DNA from: Alcanivorax sp.
GTDB lineage: Bacteria; Pseudomonadota; Gammaproteobacteria; Pseudomonadales; Alcanivoracaceae
NCBI GenBank assembly: GCA_022449455.1
Contig: JAKUPL010000005.1
Coordinates: 1-64,000 of the forward strand
DNA: 64,000 bases
Reading direction: 5' to 3'
The position numbers and the translations under genes are program-made. The notes below the pieces were generated by a model that saw nothing but the letters and a program-made list of their open reading frames with translations, was not told where the DNA came from and did no database searches. Shown piece by piece: positions 42,680 through 51,727 of the stretch; within the stretch, counting starts at the first letter, position 1; each line of letters starts with the position of its first letter.

Positions 42680-43338
42680 GGTGGGGCCCCCAGGCGATAG
42701 CCCTCGCCGCGCACGGTCTCGATCAGCCCTTCACCGAACTTGCGACGCAGGCTGTGAATGTGCACCGCCAGGGCATTGCTCTCCACGCTCTCGGTCCAGC
42801 CGTAGACCCGGTCGGCCAGGTCGTCGGCGGTCAGCACCCGCCCGCGGGCGCCGAGCAGCGCCTGAAGCAGAGCCCGCTCGCGGCGCGTCAAGGGCATTTC
42901 CCGTTGATCCAGCCAGACCTGTTGGCGGGCCGGGTCGAAGCGCAGCCGGCCATATTCCACCAGCGGCGCCGCCCGGCCCTCCGCCCGGCGCAACAGGGCG
43001 TGTACCCGCGCCACCAGTTCGTCCAGGTCGAAGGGTTTTTCCAGGTAATCATCGGCGCCGGCGTTGAGCCCGGCGACCCGGTGGGCGACGCCATCCCTGG
43101 CGGTCAGCACCAGCACCGGCTCATCGCGACCCTGCCGACGCCATTGGCGCAGCAGCGACAAACCATCCCGGTCCGGAAGGCCCAGGTCCAGCACCACCAG
43201 ATCGAACGCCGCCCTGGCCAGCGCCGCCTCCGCGGCGCCGGCATTCGGCACCCAGGCCACCGAAAAGCCGTGCACCTCCAGGCCCGCCTGTACGCCGTCG
43301 CCCAACAGGGCATCGTCTTCCACCAGCAGAATGTGCAT
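42676..43338 (-). CDS. OmpR-family response regulator
   Basis: A 220-residue regulator with a receiver domain (phospho-acceptor Asp51 in DLVVLDLGLPDRDGL; Lys in YLEKPFD) and an OmpR/PhoB winged helix (LTRRERALLQALLGARGRVLTADDLADRVYGW...VHIHSLRRKFGEGLIETVRGEGYRLG). ATG 43338 follows GGGAGCGATA; the four-codon longer frame is not needed. It is co-translated with the kinase downstream and divergent from the TlpA-like/DsbG-like pair. Confidence 0.96.
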   Translation of the reverse strand: MHILLVEDDALLGDGVQAGLEVHGFSVAWVPNAGAAEAALARAAFDLVVLDLGLPDRDGLSLLRQWRRQGRDEPVLVLTARDGVAHRVAGLNAGADDYLEKPFDLDELVARVHALLRRAEGRAAPLVEYGRLRFDPARQQVWLDQREMPLTRRERALLQALLGARGRVLTADDLADRVYGWTESVESNALAVHIHSLRRKFGEGLIETVRGEGYRLGAPP

Positions 43339-43462
43339 TATCGCTCCCATCGCTCACCATGCCGGGTATCCTGGCCGCGCCGAATTAACCGGGCGTTAAT
43401 CATCGGCGGCCAGCCTGTCGTCGACAACCGCTCAAGAGACCGCTCGGGAGAGAGCCGCTTTC

Positions 43463-44281
43463 ATGACAGCCTTCCATCTAGGCCCCCTGGCCCTGCCGCT
43501 GGCCGTGCTGCCCTGGCTGGCCGGCGTGATCGTCGCCTGGGTGCTGGCCGCTTGGCGGCGCCGCCGGGAACGGCCGGACGCCGAGCCGGTGCTCAGCTGG
43601 ATGCTGTTCAGCGGGCTGATCGGAGCCCGGCTGGCGTTCGTGCTCCGCTACCTGGATCAGTACGCCGGGCCGCTGTCCATGCTGGACGTGCGCGACGGCG
43701 GTTTCTGGTGGCCGGGGGCGGTGCTGGGTGCGCTGGCGGGGCTGGCCCTGGCCCGCTGGCGCGGTCATCGCAAGGCGCTGGCCGAGGCCGGGCGTGTCGG
43801 CGTGGCCGGCGCGGTGGCGGCCCTGCTGACCGGCCTGGCCCTGGCGCCGCTGCGCGCCGGGGACGCCCCCTTGCCCGAGGCCACGCTGTACGACCTGGGC
43901 GGCACCCCGGTGGCCCTGGCGGACGCCGTCGACGGGCGGCTGACGCTGATCAATTTGTGGGCCAGCTGGTGCCCGCCCTGCCGGAGGGAAATGCCGGTGC
44001 TCCAGCAGGGGCAAACCGATTACCCGGCGGTGCGCTTTCTGTACGCCAACCAGGGCGAGGACGCCGACACGGTGCGCCGATACCTGAGCAGCGAGGGCCT
44101 GCGGTTGGAACGGGTTTTGCTGGACCCCCACCGGGACCTGGGCCGCGCCCTGGGCGGCGGCCTGCCCACCACCTTGCTGGTGGACGACCGGGGCCGGGTG
44201 GTGAACAGCCATCTGGGCCCGCTGTCGCCGGCCAGCCTGCGCCATTTTATTCGTTCCCATTTGCCATCCGACCAGGAGTGA
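43463..44281 (+). CDS. TlpA-like thiol:disulfide protein with Lgt-like membrane domain
   Basis: A 272-residue fusion. Residues 1-130 contain about four hydrophobic helices with GLIGARLAFVLRYLDQY and GGFWWPGAVLGALAG, reminiscent of Lgt (prolipoprotein diacylglyceryl transferase) but far too short for the enzyme. Residues 138-272 form a periplasmic thioredoxin-like TlpA domain with active-site WCPPC (Cys170, Cys173) in LINLWASWCPPCRREMP and a cis-Pro region GLPTTLLVDD. It probably reduces disulfides or passes electrons to the DsbG-like protein encoded three bases later. It replaces the DsbD-type partner that I would expect at this kind of locus. Confidence 0.88.
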   Translation: MTAFHLGPLALPLAVLPWLAGVIVAWVLAAWRRRRERPDAEPVLSWMLFSGLIGARLAFVLRYLDQYAGPLSMLDVRDGGFWWPGAVLGALAGLALARWRGHRKALAEAGRVGVAGAVAALLTGLALAPLRAGDAPLPEATLYDLGGTPVALADAVDGRLTLINLWASWCPPCRREMPVLQQGQTDYPAVRFLYANQGEDADTVRRYLSSEGLRLERVLLDPHRDLGRALGGGLPTTLLVDDRGRVVNSHLGPLSPASLRHFIRSHLPSDQE

Positions 44282-44284
44282 ACC

Positions 44285-44857
44285 GTGCCGTTATCCCGCT
44301 TTTTCCGCCCCCTGACCCTGCTGCTGATCGCGGCTCTGAGCGCCGGTGCCGTGCAGGCCCGAGAGGACACGCCGGAGGACCGGGCGGCGCTGGAAAAGCA
44401 GATTTTCGATGTACTGGAACAGAGCCACTGGGTGGCGGAGGGCGCGGCGGATCCGGACCGGGTGGTGTACACCTTCACCGACCTGAAATGCCCCTATTGC
44501 GAGCGCCAGTGGCGGGACATGCGGCCGTTGCTGGCGGACCCGGACAACCGCACCCAGGTGCGCCATGTGGTGGTCGCGGTTCTGCGCCCGGGCAGCTACG
44601 GGGAAGGGGCGGCGGTGCTGGCGGCGGACGATCCGGCGGCGGCGCTGGCGCAAGGCGAGAAGGGCGAATTGAAGCCGCTGGACCCGGTACCGGAGGCGGT
44701 GGGCCGTCAGTTGCGCGAGAACAATGCGCTGATGCGGGAGTTCGGCATTCGCGGCACGCCGGCGACGATCTTCCGGGACCCGGACGGCAAGCTGCAGTTC
44801 GCGCCCGGCGTGCTGCAGCCGGACACCCTGCGCCGGCTGGTGTTTCAGCTCAACTGA
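44285..44857 (+). CDS. dsbG: DsbC/DsbG-like disulfide isomerase, short form
   Basis: A 190-residue periplasmic protein with a signal peptide (LTLLLIAALSAGAVQA) and a thioredoxin fold: TFTDLKCPYCERQW (Cys69, Cys72) and cis-Pro loop FGIRGTPATIFRDPDGK. The catalytic half matches DsbG/DsbC, but the N-terminal dimerisation domain of about 60 residues is missing, so it may be monomeric. GTG 44285 follows GGAGTGAACC. It is translated directly after the TlpA-like gene and likely exchanges electrons with it. The symbol is by resemblance to the PA2476-type gene and is not certain. Confidence 0.82.
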   Translation: MPLSRFFRPLTLLLIAALSAGAVQAREDTPEDRAALEKQIFDVLEQSHWVAEGAADPDRVVYTFTDLKCPYCERQWRDMRPLLADPDNRTQVRHVVVAVLRPGSYGEGAAVLAADDPAAALAQGEKGELKPLDPVPEAVGRQLRENNALMREFGIRGTPATIFRDPDGKLQFAPGVLQPDTLRRLVFQLN

Positions 44858-44867
44858 GCGACCGGCG

Positions 44868-46148
44868 TCAGTCGCTCAGCCAGCTGACCTTGCCTTGGCA
44901 GACGGTGAGTTTCACCGCGCCGGGCAGGCGGCTGTGCAGCCAGGGGGAGTTGCGGCCGGCGGACAACCAGTGGCTGGACAGGGTGCGACTTTCCGCCGCC
45001 GCCAGCACGCACAGGCTCGCCGGCCGACCCGCTTCCAGATGGCCGGCCTGGATGCCCAGGCAGCGCGCCGGCGCGGCGGTCACCGCCTCCAGCGCCCGGT
45101 GCAGCGGCAGGGCGCCGTCGTCCACCAGCTTGAGCATCAACGGCAGCAGAGTGTCCAGGCCGGAGATGCCCGGCCGGGTGGCCGGGAACGGGGCGGTCTT
45201 GCTGAACGAGCCGGCGGGCTGGTGCTGGGAGCACACCGCGTCGATGGTGCCGTCGGCCACCGCCGCCAGCAGGGCTTCCCGGTCGGCGGCCCCGCGCAGC
45301 GGCGGGATCACGTGGCAGTGGCTGTTGAAGCCTTCCAGGGCGGATTCGTCCAACAACAGATGGTGAACGCTCACATCGGCGGTCACCGGCAGCCCGCGAG
45401 CCTTGGCGGCGCGCAGCAGAGGCAGGGATTCGCGGCTGGAGATCTGCTGGAAGTGGGCACGCACGCCGGTGGCCTCCACCAGCAGCAGGTCCCGGGCCAG
45501 CTCCACGGACTCCGCCACCGCCGGAATGCCGGGCAGCCCCAGCCGGGTGGCCACGGGCCCTTCGTGGGCACAGCCGCCGGCGGCCAGGGCCGCGTCCTGG
45601 GGCCGGAACATCACCGGCAGGTCGAAGGTGGCGGCGTATTCCAGGCCCCGCTTGAGCACCAGGGCGTCCGCCACCGGTGCACCGGCCTGGCCCACGGCGA
45701 TGCAGCCGGCGCGGGCCAGGGTGGCCATTTCCGCCAGCTGCACGCCATCCAGATCCTGGGTCAGGGCGGCCACCGGCAGCACCCGGGCAAAGCCCGCCTG
45801 GCCGGCCTGTTCGCGGATCAGCCGCACCACCGCGGTGGAGTCCACCGGCCCGCAGTCCGGCTGCGCCGCCAGGTGGGTGATGCCGCCGGCGGCGGCGGCG
45901 CGGGTTTCCGAAGTGACGTCGCCGGCACGGCCGCTGTCCGGCAGCGACAAATGCACGCAGGCATCCACCAGGCCGGGGATCACCCATTGGCCGTCGGCGT
46001 CGACGATGTCCGCGCCGGGGGCGTCCAGGCTGGCGCCGATGCGCACCAGACGGCCGTCCTCCACCAGCAGGTCGGCCACCTCGTCGCGGCCGGAGGCCGG
46101 ATCGATCACCCGGCCCTTGCGAATCAACAGATGCGCCTTAGCGGCCAT
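44868..46148 (-). CDS. Inactive dihydroorotase homologue PyrC' (ATCase partner)
   Basis: A 426-residue amidohydrolase-fold protein. The metal motif DxHxH of true dihydroorotases is broken: the sequence reads [13 protein letters not shown], with Cys64 where the first His should be, and REPG is replaced by LPDSG. This matches the non-catalytic PyrC' proteins that assemble with PyrB into dodecameric aspartate carbamoyltransferase in pseudomonads. The overlap of 11 bases with pyrB supports joint assembly. A functional dihydroorotase must be encoded elsewhere. Confidence 0.92.
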   Translation of the reverse strand: MAAKAHLLIRKGRVIDPASGRDEVADLLVEDGRLVRIGASLDAPGADIVDADGQWVIPGLVDACVHLSLPDSGRAGDVTSETRAAAAGGITHLAAQPDCGPVDSTAVVRLIREQAGQAGFARVLPVAALTQDLDGVQLAEMATLARAGCIAVGQAGAPVADALVLKRGLEYAATFDLPVMFRPQDAALAAGGCAHEGPVATRLGLPGIPAVAESVELARDLLLVEATGVRAHFQQISSRESLPLLRAAKARGLPVTADVSVHHLLLDESALEGFNSHCHVIPPLRGAADREALLAAVADGTIDAVCSQHQPAGSFSKTAPFPATRPGISGLDTLLPLMLKLVDDGALPLHRALEAVTAAPARCLGIQAGHLEAGRPASLCVLAAAESRTLSSHWLSAGRNSPWLHSRLPGAVKLTVCQGKVSWLSD

Positions 46149-47154
46149 GCTGGTCTCCCTGCTCCGGGTTCTGGCTGCTTTCCTGGCCGCTGATCGCCAT
46201 GGACATCACCGCCATGCGCACCGCGATGCCGAAGGTCACCTGGTTGAGAATCACCGAGCGCGGGCCGTCGGCCACCTCGGAGGCGATTTCCACGCCCCGG
46301 TTGATCGGCCCCGGGTGCATGACGATGGCGTCCGGCTTGGCGTGGCGCAGTTTTTCGTTGTTGAGGCCGTACAGGCGGAAGAATTCCGCCTCACTGGGCA
46401 GGAAGGCGGAGTCCATGCGTTCCTTCTGCAGGCGCAGCATGATCACCACGTCCACGTCCTTCAGGCCCTGGGTCATGTCGTGGCAGACGGTGACGCCCAG
46501 GCTCTCGGCGGCGGCCACCGGCAGCAGGGTGCGCGGACCGATCAGGCGCACTTCCTCGGCGCCCAGGATATTGAGCGCGTGCACCTGGGAGCGGGCCACC
46601 CGGGAATGCAGCACATCACCGACGATCGCCACCCGCAGGCCGGCGAAGCCGCCTTTGTAGTGGCGGATGGTGTACATATCCAGCATCGCCTGGGTGGGGT
46701 GGGCGTGGCGCCCATCGCCGGCGTTGATCACCGCCACGCCGGGGGTCACCTCGTTGGCGATGAAGAACGGCGCTCCGGAGTCCTGGTGGCGCACCACGAA
46801 CATGTCGGCGGCCATCGCTTCCAGATTGCGCAGGGTGTCCAGCAGGGTCTCGCCCTTGCTGGTGGCGGACTTGGCGATGTCCAGGTTGAGCACGTCGGCG
46901 CTGAGCCGCTTGGCGGCCAGCTCGAAGGTGCTGCGCGTGCGCGTGCTGGATTCGAAGAACAGGTTCACCACCGTTTTGCCGCGCAGCAGGGGCACCTTCT
47001 TGATGGCGCGCCCGCCCACGTCGACGAAACTGGCGGCGGTGTCCAGGATGTCTTCCAGCAGGGAACGGGAGAGATGTTCGACGGAAAGAAAGTGTCGCAG
47101 CTTTCCGTCATCGGTGAGCTGCACGCGGGAGGAGGGCGGCGGCGCAAGCGTCAT
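46138..47154 (-). CDS. pyrB: Aspartate carbamoyltransferase catalytic subunit
   Basis: A 338-residue enzyme joining carbamoyl phosphate and aspartate in pyrimidine synthesis. The carbamoyl-phosphate loop [29 protein letters not shown] and [12 protein letters not shown] are all intact. An N-terminal extension of about 15 residues before the core ([19 protein letters not shown]) is usual in pseudomonad class A enzymes, where it binds nucleotides. It overlaps pyrR (ATGA) and pyrC'. Confidence 0.97.
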   Translation of the reverse strand: MTLAPPPSSRVQLTDDGKLRHFLSVEHLSRSLLEDILDTAASFVDVGGRAIKKVPLLRGKTVVNLFFESSTRTRSTFELAAKRLSADVLNLDIAKSATSKGETLLDTLRNLEAMAADMFVVRHQDSGAPFFIANEVTPGVAVINAGDGRHAHPTQAMLDMYTIRHYKGGFAGLRVAIVGDVLHSRVARSQVHALNILGAEEVRLIGPRTLLPVAAAESLGVTVCHDMTQGLKDVDVVIMLRLQKERMDSAFLPSEAEFFRLYGLNNEKLRHAKPDAIVMHPGPINRGVEIASEVADGPRSVILNQVTFGIAVRMAVMSMAISGQESSQNPEQGDQHGR

Positions 47155-47666
47155 TCGTCAGCCTTTACGGGGATCTCAATCACCTCCGCGACCAGGGGCG
47201 CGGGCCCGCGTAATTCTACCCGCTGATGGGGCGGCAATGCCAAAGTTTCCCCGCAAATATCGGGACGAATTGGCAATTCCCGGTGTCCGATGTCGAACAG
47301 CACCGCCAGCCGGATCGAGGCCGGCCGGCCGTAATCGAACAGTTCATTCATGGCGGCGCGGATGGTGCGGCCGGTCATCAGCACGTCGTCCACCAGCAGC
47401 AGGTGGGCCCCGTCCACCTCGAACGGCAGATCCGACGGTTTCACCGTGCGTTTCAGCCCGCGGGTGTCGAAGTCGTCCCGGTAGAAACTCACGTCCAGGG
47501 AGCCCAGGGGCGCGGCGGTGGCCAGCCGGGCATTGAGCGCCTCGGCCACCCAGGCGCCGCCGGACTGAATCCCCACCAGCGCCGGCGGCGCCTCGCCATA
47601 GTCGGCCGCGACCCGCTCCGCCATGGCGGTCAGGCGCGCCTCGATCTCCGCTTCGTTCCAGCGCAA
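47151..47666 (-). CDS. pyrR: PyrR bifunctional regulator / uracil phosphoribosyltransferase
   Basis: A 171-residue phosphoribosyltransferase-fold protein. The PRPP loop is [31 protein letters not shown] and [14 protein letters not shown] are typical of PyrR. In Gram-positives it binds pyr mRNA; in gammaproteobacteria the regulatory role is less certain. TTG 47666 is preferred (SD AGGAGA, five bases upstream, [19 protein letters not shown]). The open frame to 47723 lacks a ribosome site. It heads pyrR-pyrB-pyrC'. Confidence 0.93.
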   Translation of the reverse strand: MRWNEAEIEARLTAMAERVAADYGEAPPALVGIQSGGAWVAEALNARLATAAPLGSLDVSFYRDDFDTRGLKRTVKPSDLPFEVDGAHLLLVDDVLMTGRTIRAAMNELFDYGRPASIRLAVLFDIGHRELPIRPDICGETLALPPHQRVELRGPAPLVAEVIEIPVKADE

Positions 47667-47854
47667 GGGTGTCTCCTGAAGATGGATGGTTCGAACCGGC
47701 GTAGAGTAGCAGATCGCCGGCACACCGTGCGTCTTTTGCGAGCCGCACCCAGCTGCCGGCGCCCGTCTTGGTTTACACTCGCGCCACAGTCACCGGCGCC
47801 GCGCCGGCGTTAGGGTGGCGGTTCATCAACATGGATATGGAAACAGGAATTAGG

Positions 47855-48436
47855 ATGACACTCTTGACCAAGAGACTGGCTTTGACCAAAAGCATGGCGG
47901 CGGTGGCCCTGGTGGCCGCGTTCGCGCAACCGGTTCAGGCGTTTGACCTTAAAGGCGCCATGGACTCCGCCAACAAGGCGGTGGATCAGGCTCAGAAAAA
48001 AGCCACCGACGCCACCAACCGCTCCCAGGCCACCGTGGACGGCGCCCGGCTGGCCGGCGACACCGCCACCCTGGTCAACGACCTGTCCAGCCAGCTCGGC
48101 GTGTCCACCGAACAGGCCGCCGGCGGCACCGCCGCGCTGTTCTCCCTGGCCAAAAGCCAGCTGTCCGGCGATCAGTTCAGCGGCGTCACCGACCAGGTCT
48201 CCGGCCTCGGCACCCTGCTCGGCGGCACCGGCACCGGCAACGGCGGCGGCCTGCTGAGCGGCGTGCTCGGCAATGTGAAGACCCTGGCCGGCGTGCAGCA
48301 GGCGTTCAGCGCCCTCGGCCTGAGCCCGGAAATGATCGGCCAGTTCACGCCGATCATCACTCAATTCCTGGGCAACCAGGGCGTGGCCGGTTCGGTGATC
48401 GGCACCCTCCAGAACCTCTGGGCCCCGGCCACCTGA
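47855..48436 (+). CDS. DUF2780-type exported protein
   Basis: A 193-residue protein with a signal peptide (LTKSMAAVALVAAFAQPVQA). The mature part starts with an alanine- and lysine-rich helix (AMDSANKAVDQAQKKATDAT) and continues with LSSQLGVSTEQAAGGTAALFSLAKSQLS and LGLSPEMIGQFTPIITQFL, the pattern of DUF2780 (VcgC/VcgE). The fold resembles repeated helical hairpins; function unknown. ATG 47855 is favoured by ACAGGAATTAGG; an ATG at 47831 is possible. It is the only plus-strand gene between pyrR and ruvX. Confidence 0.85.
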   Translation: MTLLTKRLALTKSMAAVALVAAFAQPVQAFDLKGAMDSANKAVDQAQKKATDATNRSQATVDGARLAGDTATLVNDLSSQLGVSTEQAAGGTAALFSLAKSQLSGDQFSGVTDQVSGLGTLLGGTGTGNGGGLLSGVLGNVKTLAGVQQAFSALGLSPEMIGQFTPIITQFLGNQGVAGSVIGTLQNLWAPAT

Positions 48437-48491
48437 GCCTGACGCCGCCGACGCCCTCAGCGGCGGCGGCGTGCCTTGAACCGAGCGCTCG

Positions 48492-48899
48492 TCAGGGAAG
48501 GATCGGCTCGGCGCCGTTCAGCAGCCCTTCGGCGATCACCACCGCGGCCATGGAGTCCACTTTCGGGTCCGGGCCGCGCTGGCCGGTGCGTTCGCGGGCT
48601 TCCCGGGTGGAAAGGCGCTCATCCACCATCACCACCGGCAGGCCGAAGCGACCGTGCAAGCGCCGGGCGAACTTGCGCGCGCGGGCGCTGGAGGGGCTTT
48701 CGGTGCCGTCCATATTGAGCGGCAGGCCCACCGCCAGGGTATCCGGGCGCCACTCGTCGAGCAGCGCCGCCACCCGGTCCCAATCCGGCTGGCCGTTATG
48801 GCTGGGCAGGGGCAGCAGGGGTGAGGCGGTGCCGATCAGATCATTACCGGTGGCCAGGCCGATCTTCTTGGTGCCGTAGTCGAAGGCCAGCAGGATCAA
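48492..48899 (-). CDS. ruvX: Holliday junction resolvase-like RuvX (YqgF)
   Basis: A 135-residue RNase H-fold protein with [18 protein letters not shown] at the N-terminus, [15 protein letters not shown], and [16 protein letters not shown], the three acidic motifs of YqgF/RuvX, involved in 16S pre-rRNA 5'-end processing. Translation probably begins at TTG 48899, which overlaps the yqgE stop; CAGGTGG lies upstream. It follows yqgE without a gap, as in many gammaproteobacteria. Confidence 0.94.
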   Translation of the reverse strand: MILLAFDYGTKKIGLATGNDLIGTASPLLPLPSHNGQPDWDRVAALLDEWRPDTLAVGLPLNMDGTESPSSARARKFARRLHGRFGLPVVMVDERLSTREARERTGQRGPDPKVDSMAAVVIAEGLLNGAEPILP

Positions 48900-49459
48900 C
48901 CGTGGCCCACCTGGGTGGCGATCAGGCTGATGTCCACGCCGAGCCCGGCGGCGGCGGCCTGCCAGCGTTGGTTGAAGGGCGTGTCCAGGACCAGTTCCGG
49001 GGAGCTGGCGGCGCTCAGCCAGACGTTCTCGGCCAGTTCCTGTTCCAGTTGGCCCCGGTCCCAGCCGGCGTAGCCCAGGCACACCAGGGTGGCCTCCGGG
49101 CCTTCGCCCAGGGCGATGGCTTCCATGATGTCCCGGGAGGTGGTCAGGCACAGGCCGTCGGCCAGCTGAATGCTGGAGTCCCACTGCCGCGGCGTGCTGC
49201 GATGCAGCACGAAGCCGGAATCCTGCTGGATGGGGCCGCCGGCCACCACCTGATGATGCTCGGAGGGCGGCACCTCCACCTCGATGTCCATGTCCACCAG
49301 GATGTCGTTGAGACTCAGCGATACCGGGCGGTTCAGCGTCAACCCCATGGCGCCTTCGTCACCGTGCTCCACCACGTAGGTGACGGTGTGTTCGAAGTTG
49401 GGATCGTCCATCTGCGGCATGGCGATCAGAAGCTGATGTTTGAGGCTGGCGTTGTCCAT
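48896..49459 (-). CDS. yqgE: YqgE/AlgH family protein
   Basis: A 187-residue DUF179 protein. [57 protein letters not shown] and [23 protein letters not shown] are the family core. The fold is known but the function is not; it has been linked with alginate regulation in Pseudomonas (AlgH). ATG 49459 is the conserved start; the upstream frame is the antisense of tonB. The stop overlaps the TTG start of ruvX. Confidence 0.95.
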   Translation of the reverse strand: MDNASLKHQLLIAMPQMDDPNFEHTVTYVVEHGDEGAMGLTLNRPVSLSLNDILVDMDIEVEVPPSEHHQVVAGGPIQQDSGFVLHRSTPRQWDSSIQLADGLCLTTSRDIMEAIALGEGPEATLVCLGYAGWDRGQLEQELAENVWLSAASSPELVLDTPFNQRWQAAAAGLGVDISLIATQVGHG

Positions 49460-49514
49460 GGCCACAGTATCCGGCGCGGCCCCGGCGAGGGCAAGGGAAC
49501 AAGCGCCGCCGGCG

Positions 49515-50384
49515 CTATTGGGACGACACCCGGCGCCCGGCGTCGAAGCGCCAGGTGCGAATGATCTCCAGCACGTCCATGCGCTCGCGCATCTCGCCGG
49601 TGAACGGCTCGAACGGCGCCGCCAGCCGTACACTCTGGATCGCCGCCTGGTCCAGGAAGCCGTGGCCGGAGGACGCCAGCACCTTCACTTCCTCGATGTC
49701 GCCGTTGCGGCGCAGCGCCACCATCAACCGCACCCCGCCAAAGGTATTGTTCTCCAGCGCCTGACGCGGAAAGTGACGGGTGCCGGCGGCCTCCACCTTG
49801 CGGCGGAAGGCGTCGATGTAGGCGGCCTCATAATGGGCCTTGGCGGACACCGAGGTGAGACGCCGGATCCGGGGACGCTTGGCGTAGGCCTGCTTCTGCT
49901 GGTCGAGACGGGCCTGCAGGCTGGCGATCTCCCGGCTCAGCTCGTCCATATTGTCCCGCTCGGCTTTCTGGCGTGGCGTTTTTTCCTGGCGGTCGCTCTG
50001 TTCGCTCTCCTCGGGCCGGTCACTGCGCGCCCGGGTAACGATGATCTTCTGGCGGGTGACCGGGCGCGGCTCCCGGGCGGACGGCGCCTGAAGCTGCACG
50101 GTGTCGGTGTCCGGGTCGCTGAACGGCGCGGTTTCGGTGGTGGTCAGCTCGCGCTTGTCCGCCTGGTCGCCGGCGCCGGCCTGGTTGGCCTGGGCGATGA
50201 AGTCGGCCTCTTCCGGTTCCTGGTCGGCCCGGTGCGAGGCCAGGGTCACCTCCAGGCTGTTGGGCGCCGCGCGCGGCTTCTCCGGCGCGAAACTGACACC
50301 AAACAGCACCACGCCGTGCACGGCCAGGGCCAGAAACAATGTGAAGCCGAGCCGGTCGGCGGCGGTTACCTGAGGAGCAGCCAT
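49515..50384 (-). CDS. TonB-family energy-transducing protein
   Basis: A 289-residue protein with one N-terminal membrane helix (LGFTLFLALAVHGVVLFGVSF), a charged periplasmic middle (DRPEESEQSDRQEKTPRQKAE and a coiled-coil-like DELSREIASLQARLDQQKQA), and a TonB C-terminal domain (AAYIDAFRRKVEAAGTRHFP...VRLMVALRRNGDIEEVKVLASSG...SVRLAAPFEPF). From memory it corresponds to TonB3 of P. aeruginosa (PA0406), implicated in twitching and pilus assembly, and here it also lies next to the pil-chp operon. ATG 50384 is preceded by GGAGCAGCC on the minus strand-side junction; a start at 50435 is less likely. Confidence 0.88.
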   Translation of the reverse strand: MAAPQVTAADRLGFTLFLALAVHGVVLFGVSFAPEKPRAAPNSLEVTLASHRADQEPEEADFIAQANQAGAGDQADKRELTTTETAPFSDPDTDTVQLQAPSAREPRPVTRQKIIVTRARSDRPEESEQSDRQEKTPRQKAERDNMDELSREIASLQARLDQQKQAYAKRPRIRRLTSVSAKAHYEAAYIDAFRRKVEAAGTRHFPRQALENNTFGGVRLMVALRRNGDIEEVKVLASSGHGFLDQAAIQSVRLAAPFEPFTGEMRERMDVLEIIRTWRFDAGRRVSSQ

Positions 50385-50466
50385 GAAGGATCTTGCGTCT
50401 TTATTATCGTGCTCATTGTCCCCCGAACGCGCCACGCCGCCCAGGACGTAGCGCGCATTTCCCCGA

Positions 50467-51414
50467 TCAGCCGCGCAGTTCGAGCAGGGCGTCGAACAGC
50501 TGGCCGGCGATATTGATGCCGTAGATCTGATCCAGCTCGCGCACGCAGGTGGGGCTGGTCACGTTGATCTCGGTGAGATAATCGCCGATCACATCCAGGC
50601 CCACGAAGTAGAGCCCTTTCTCGCGCAGCACCGGGCCCACCTGCTGGCAGATCCAGCGGTCCCGGTCGGTGAGCTCGCGCCCCTGCCCGGTGCCACCGGC
50701 GGCCAGATTGCCGCGGAACTCGCCTTCCTTGGGAATGCGGGCCAGGGCGTAGTCGACCGGCTCGCCGTTGATCATCAGGATACGCTTGTCGCCGTCCTTG
50801 ATCTCGGGAATGAAGCGCTGGGCCATCACCGGGGTTTTGCCGTTCTCGGTGAGCACGTCGATGATCACGCTCAGGTTGGCGCTGCCCGGCTCGATGCGGA
50901 ACACATTGGTGCCGCCCATGGCGTCCAGCGGCTTCATCACCGTGTCACCCTGTTCCTTTACAAACTCGCGCAGACGATCCGCGCGGCCGGACACCAGGGT
51001 GGGCACGCAGCATTGGGGAAAATCGGTGGCGAACAGCTTTTCGTTGCTGTCGCGGACACTGGCCGGTTTGTTGACCACCATCACCCCTTCGCGCTCCACC
51101 TTCTCCAACATATAGGTGGCGTACAGATAGGCGGCGTTGAACGGCGGGTCCTGGCGCATCAGGATCATGTCCAGACCGGCCAGGGGCCGGGGTGCCGGCT
51201 CGCCCAGTGTGAACCAGTCGTTATTATCGTCGCGCACGGTCAGGTCACGGGTCACCGCCCGCACCTCGCCGTCGCGCACGTACAGATCGGCGGGCTCCAT
51301 ATAATGGATGGACCAGCCGCGCCGCTGGGCTTCCAGCAGCATGGCCAGGGTGGTGTCTTTCCAGGGTTTGATGTGGTCGATGGGGTCCATCACCACGCCG
51401 ATGTTCAGGCTCAT
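50467..51414 (-). CDS. gshB: Glutathione synthetase
   Basis: A 315-residue ATP-grasp enzyme that joins gamma-glutamylcysteine and glycine. N-terminal NIGVVMDPIDHIKPWKDTTLAMLLEAQRRGW, FPQCCVPTLVSGRADRLREF, VMKPLDAMGGTNVFRI, EIKDGDKRILMINGEPVDYALARIP and DVIGDYLTEINVTSPTCVREL follow E. coli GshB closely, including the conserved length. It is divergent from pilG across a 313-bp gap. Confidence 0.97.
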   Translation of the reverse strand: MSLNIGVVMDPIDHIKPWKDTTLAMLLEAQRRGWSIHYMEPADLYVRDGEVRAVTRDLTVRDDNNDWFTLGEPAPRPLAGLDMILMRQDPPFNAAYLYATYMLEKVEREGVMVVNKPASVRDSNEKLFATDFPQCCVPTLVSGRADRLREFVKEQGDTVMKPLDAMGGTNVFRIEPGSANLSVIIDVLTENGKTPVMAQRFIPEIKDGDKRILMINGEPVDYALARIPKEGEFRGNLAAGGTGQGRELTDRDRWICQQVGPVLREKGLYFVGLDVIGDYLTEINVTSPTCVRELDQIYGINIAGQLFDALLELRG

Positions 51415-51727
51415 GGAGGCTCCAGGAAATAGTCGCGGCAGGGGTGCCGGGCAATGGTATCAGTGCCTCGCGCGGGCCGCTACGGGACGCTTTTCTCAGG
51501 TCCCACAGGGTCTTATAGATTGAATGTAGAAACTGTGTTAAAACCTCGGCTTGGGCTGTTTCACCCAGTAGAGCCTCCGAACAAAGTCGTAACGGGGATC
51601 AAAGAAGAGGCTCACCGGACCCACAATAACTATGATTTTCGGCGTCGCCGGGACGGCGGCTGTGCCCGCGCCTCCCGCTGACATGACGTTGCGGCCCGTA
51701 ACGGTTCACGATTGAAGGCAGTTCTCC
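51415..51727. other. Intergenic region between gshB and pilG
   Basis: This 313-bp gap holds no convincing open frame. The part around 51510-51610 is relatively AT-rich. A weak -10-like TATAGA (51516-51521) lies before the pilG side, with no good -35. A short TTGGGCTGTTTCACCCAG repeat is near 51551. Promoters for gshB (minus) and the pil-chp operon (plus) must lie here, but I cannot place them firmly. Confidence 0.4.

Noticed and set aside
49560-50516. Plus-strand frame opposite the tonB-like gene and the gshB end
   Set aside because: Low-complexity antisense composition; the minus-strand TonB protein has a membrane anchor and TonB C-terminal domain.
51500-51620. Strong promoter for pilG
   Set aside because: Only a weak TATAGA-like box without a matching -35 was found; no firm promoter can be assigned.
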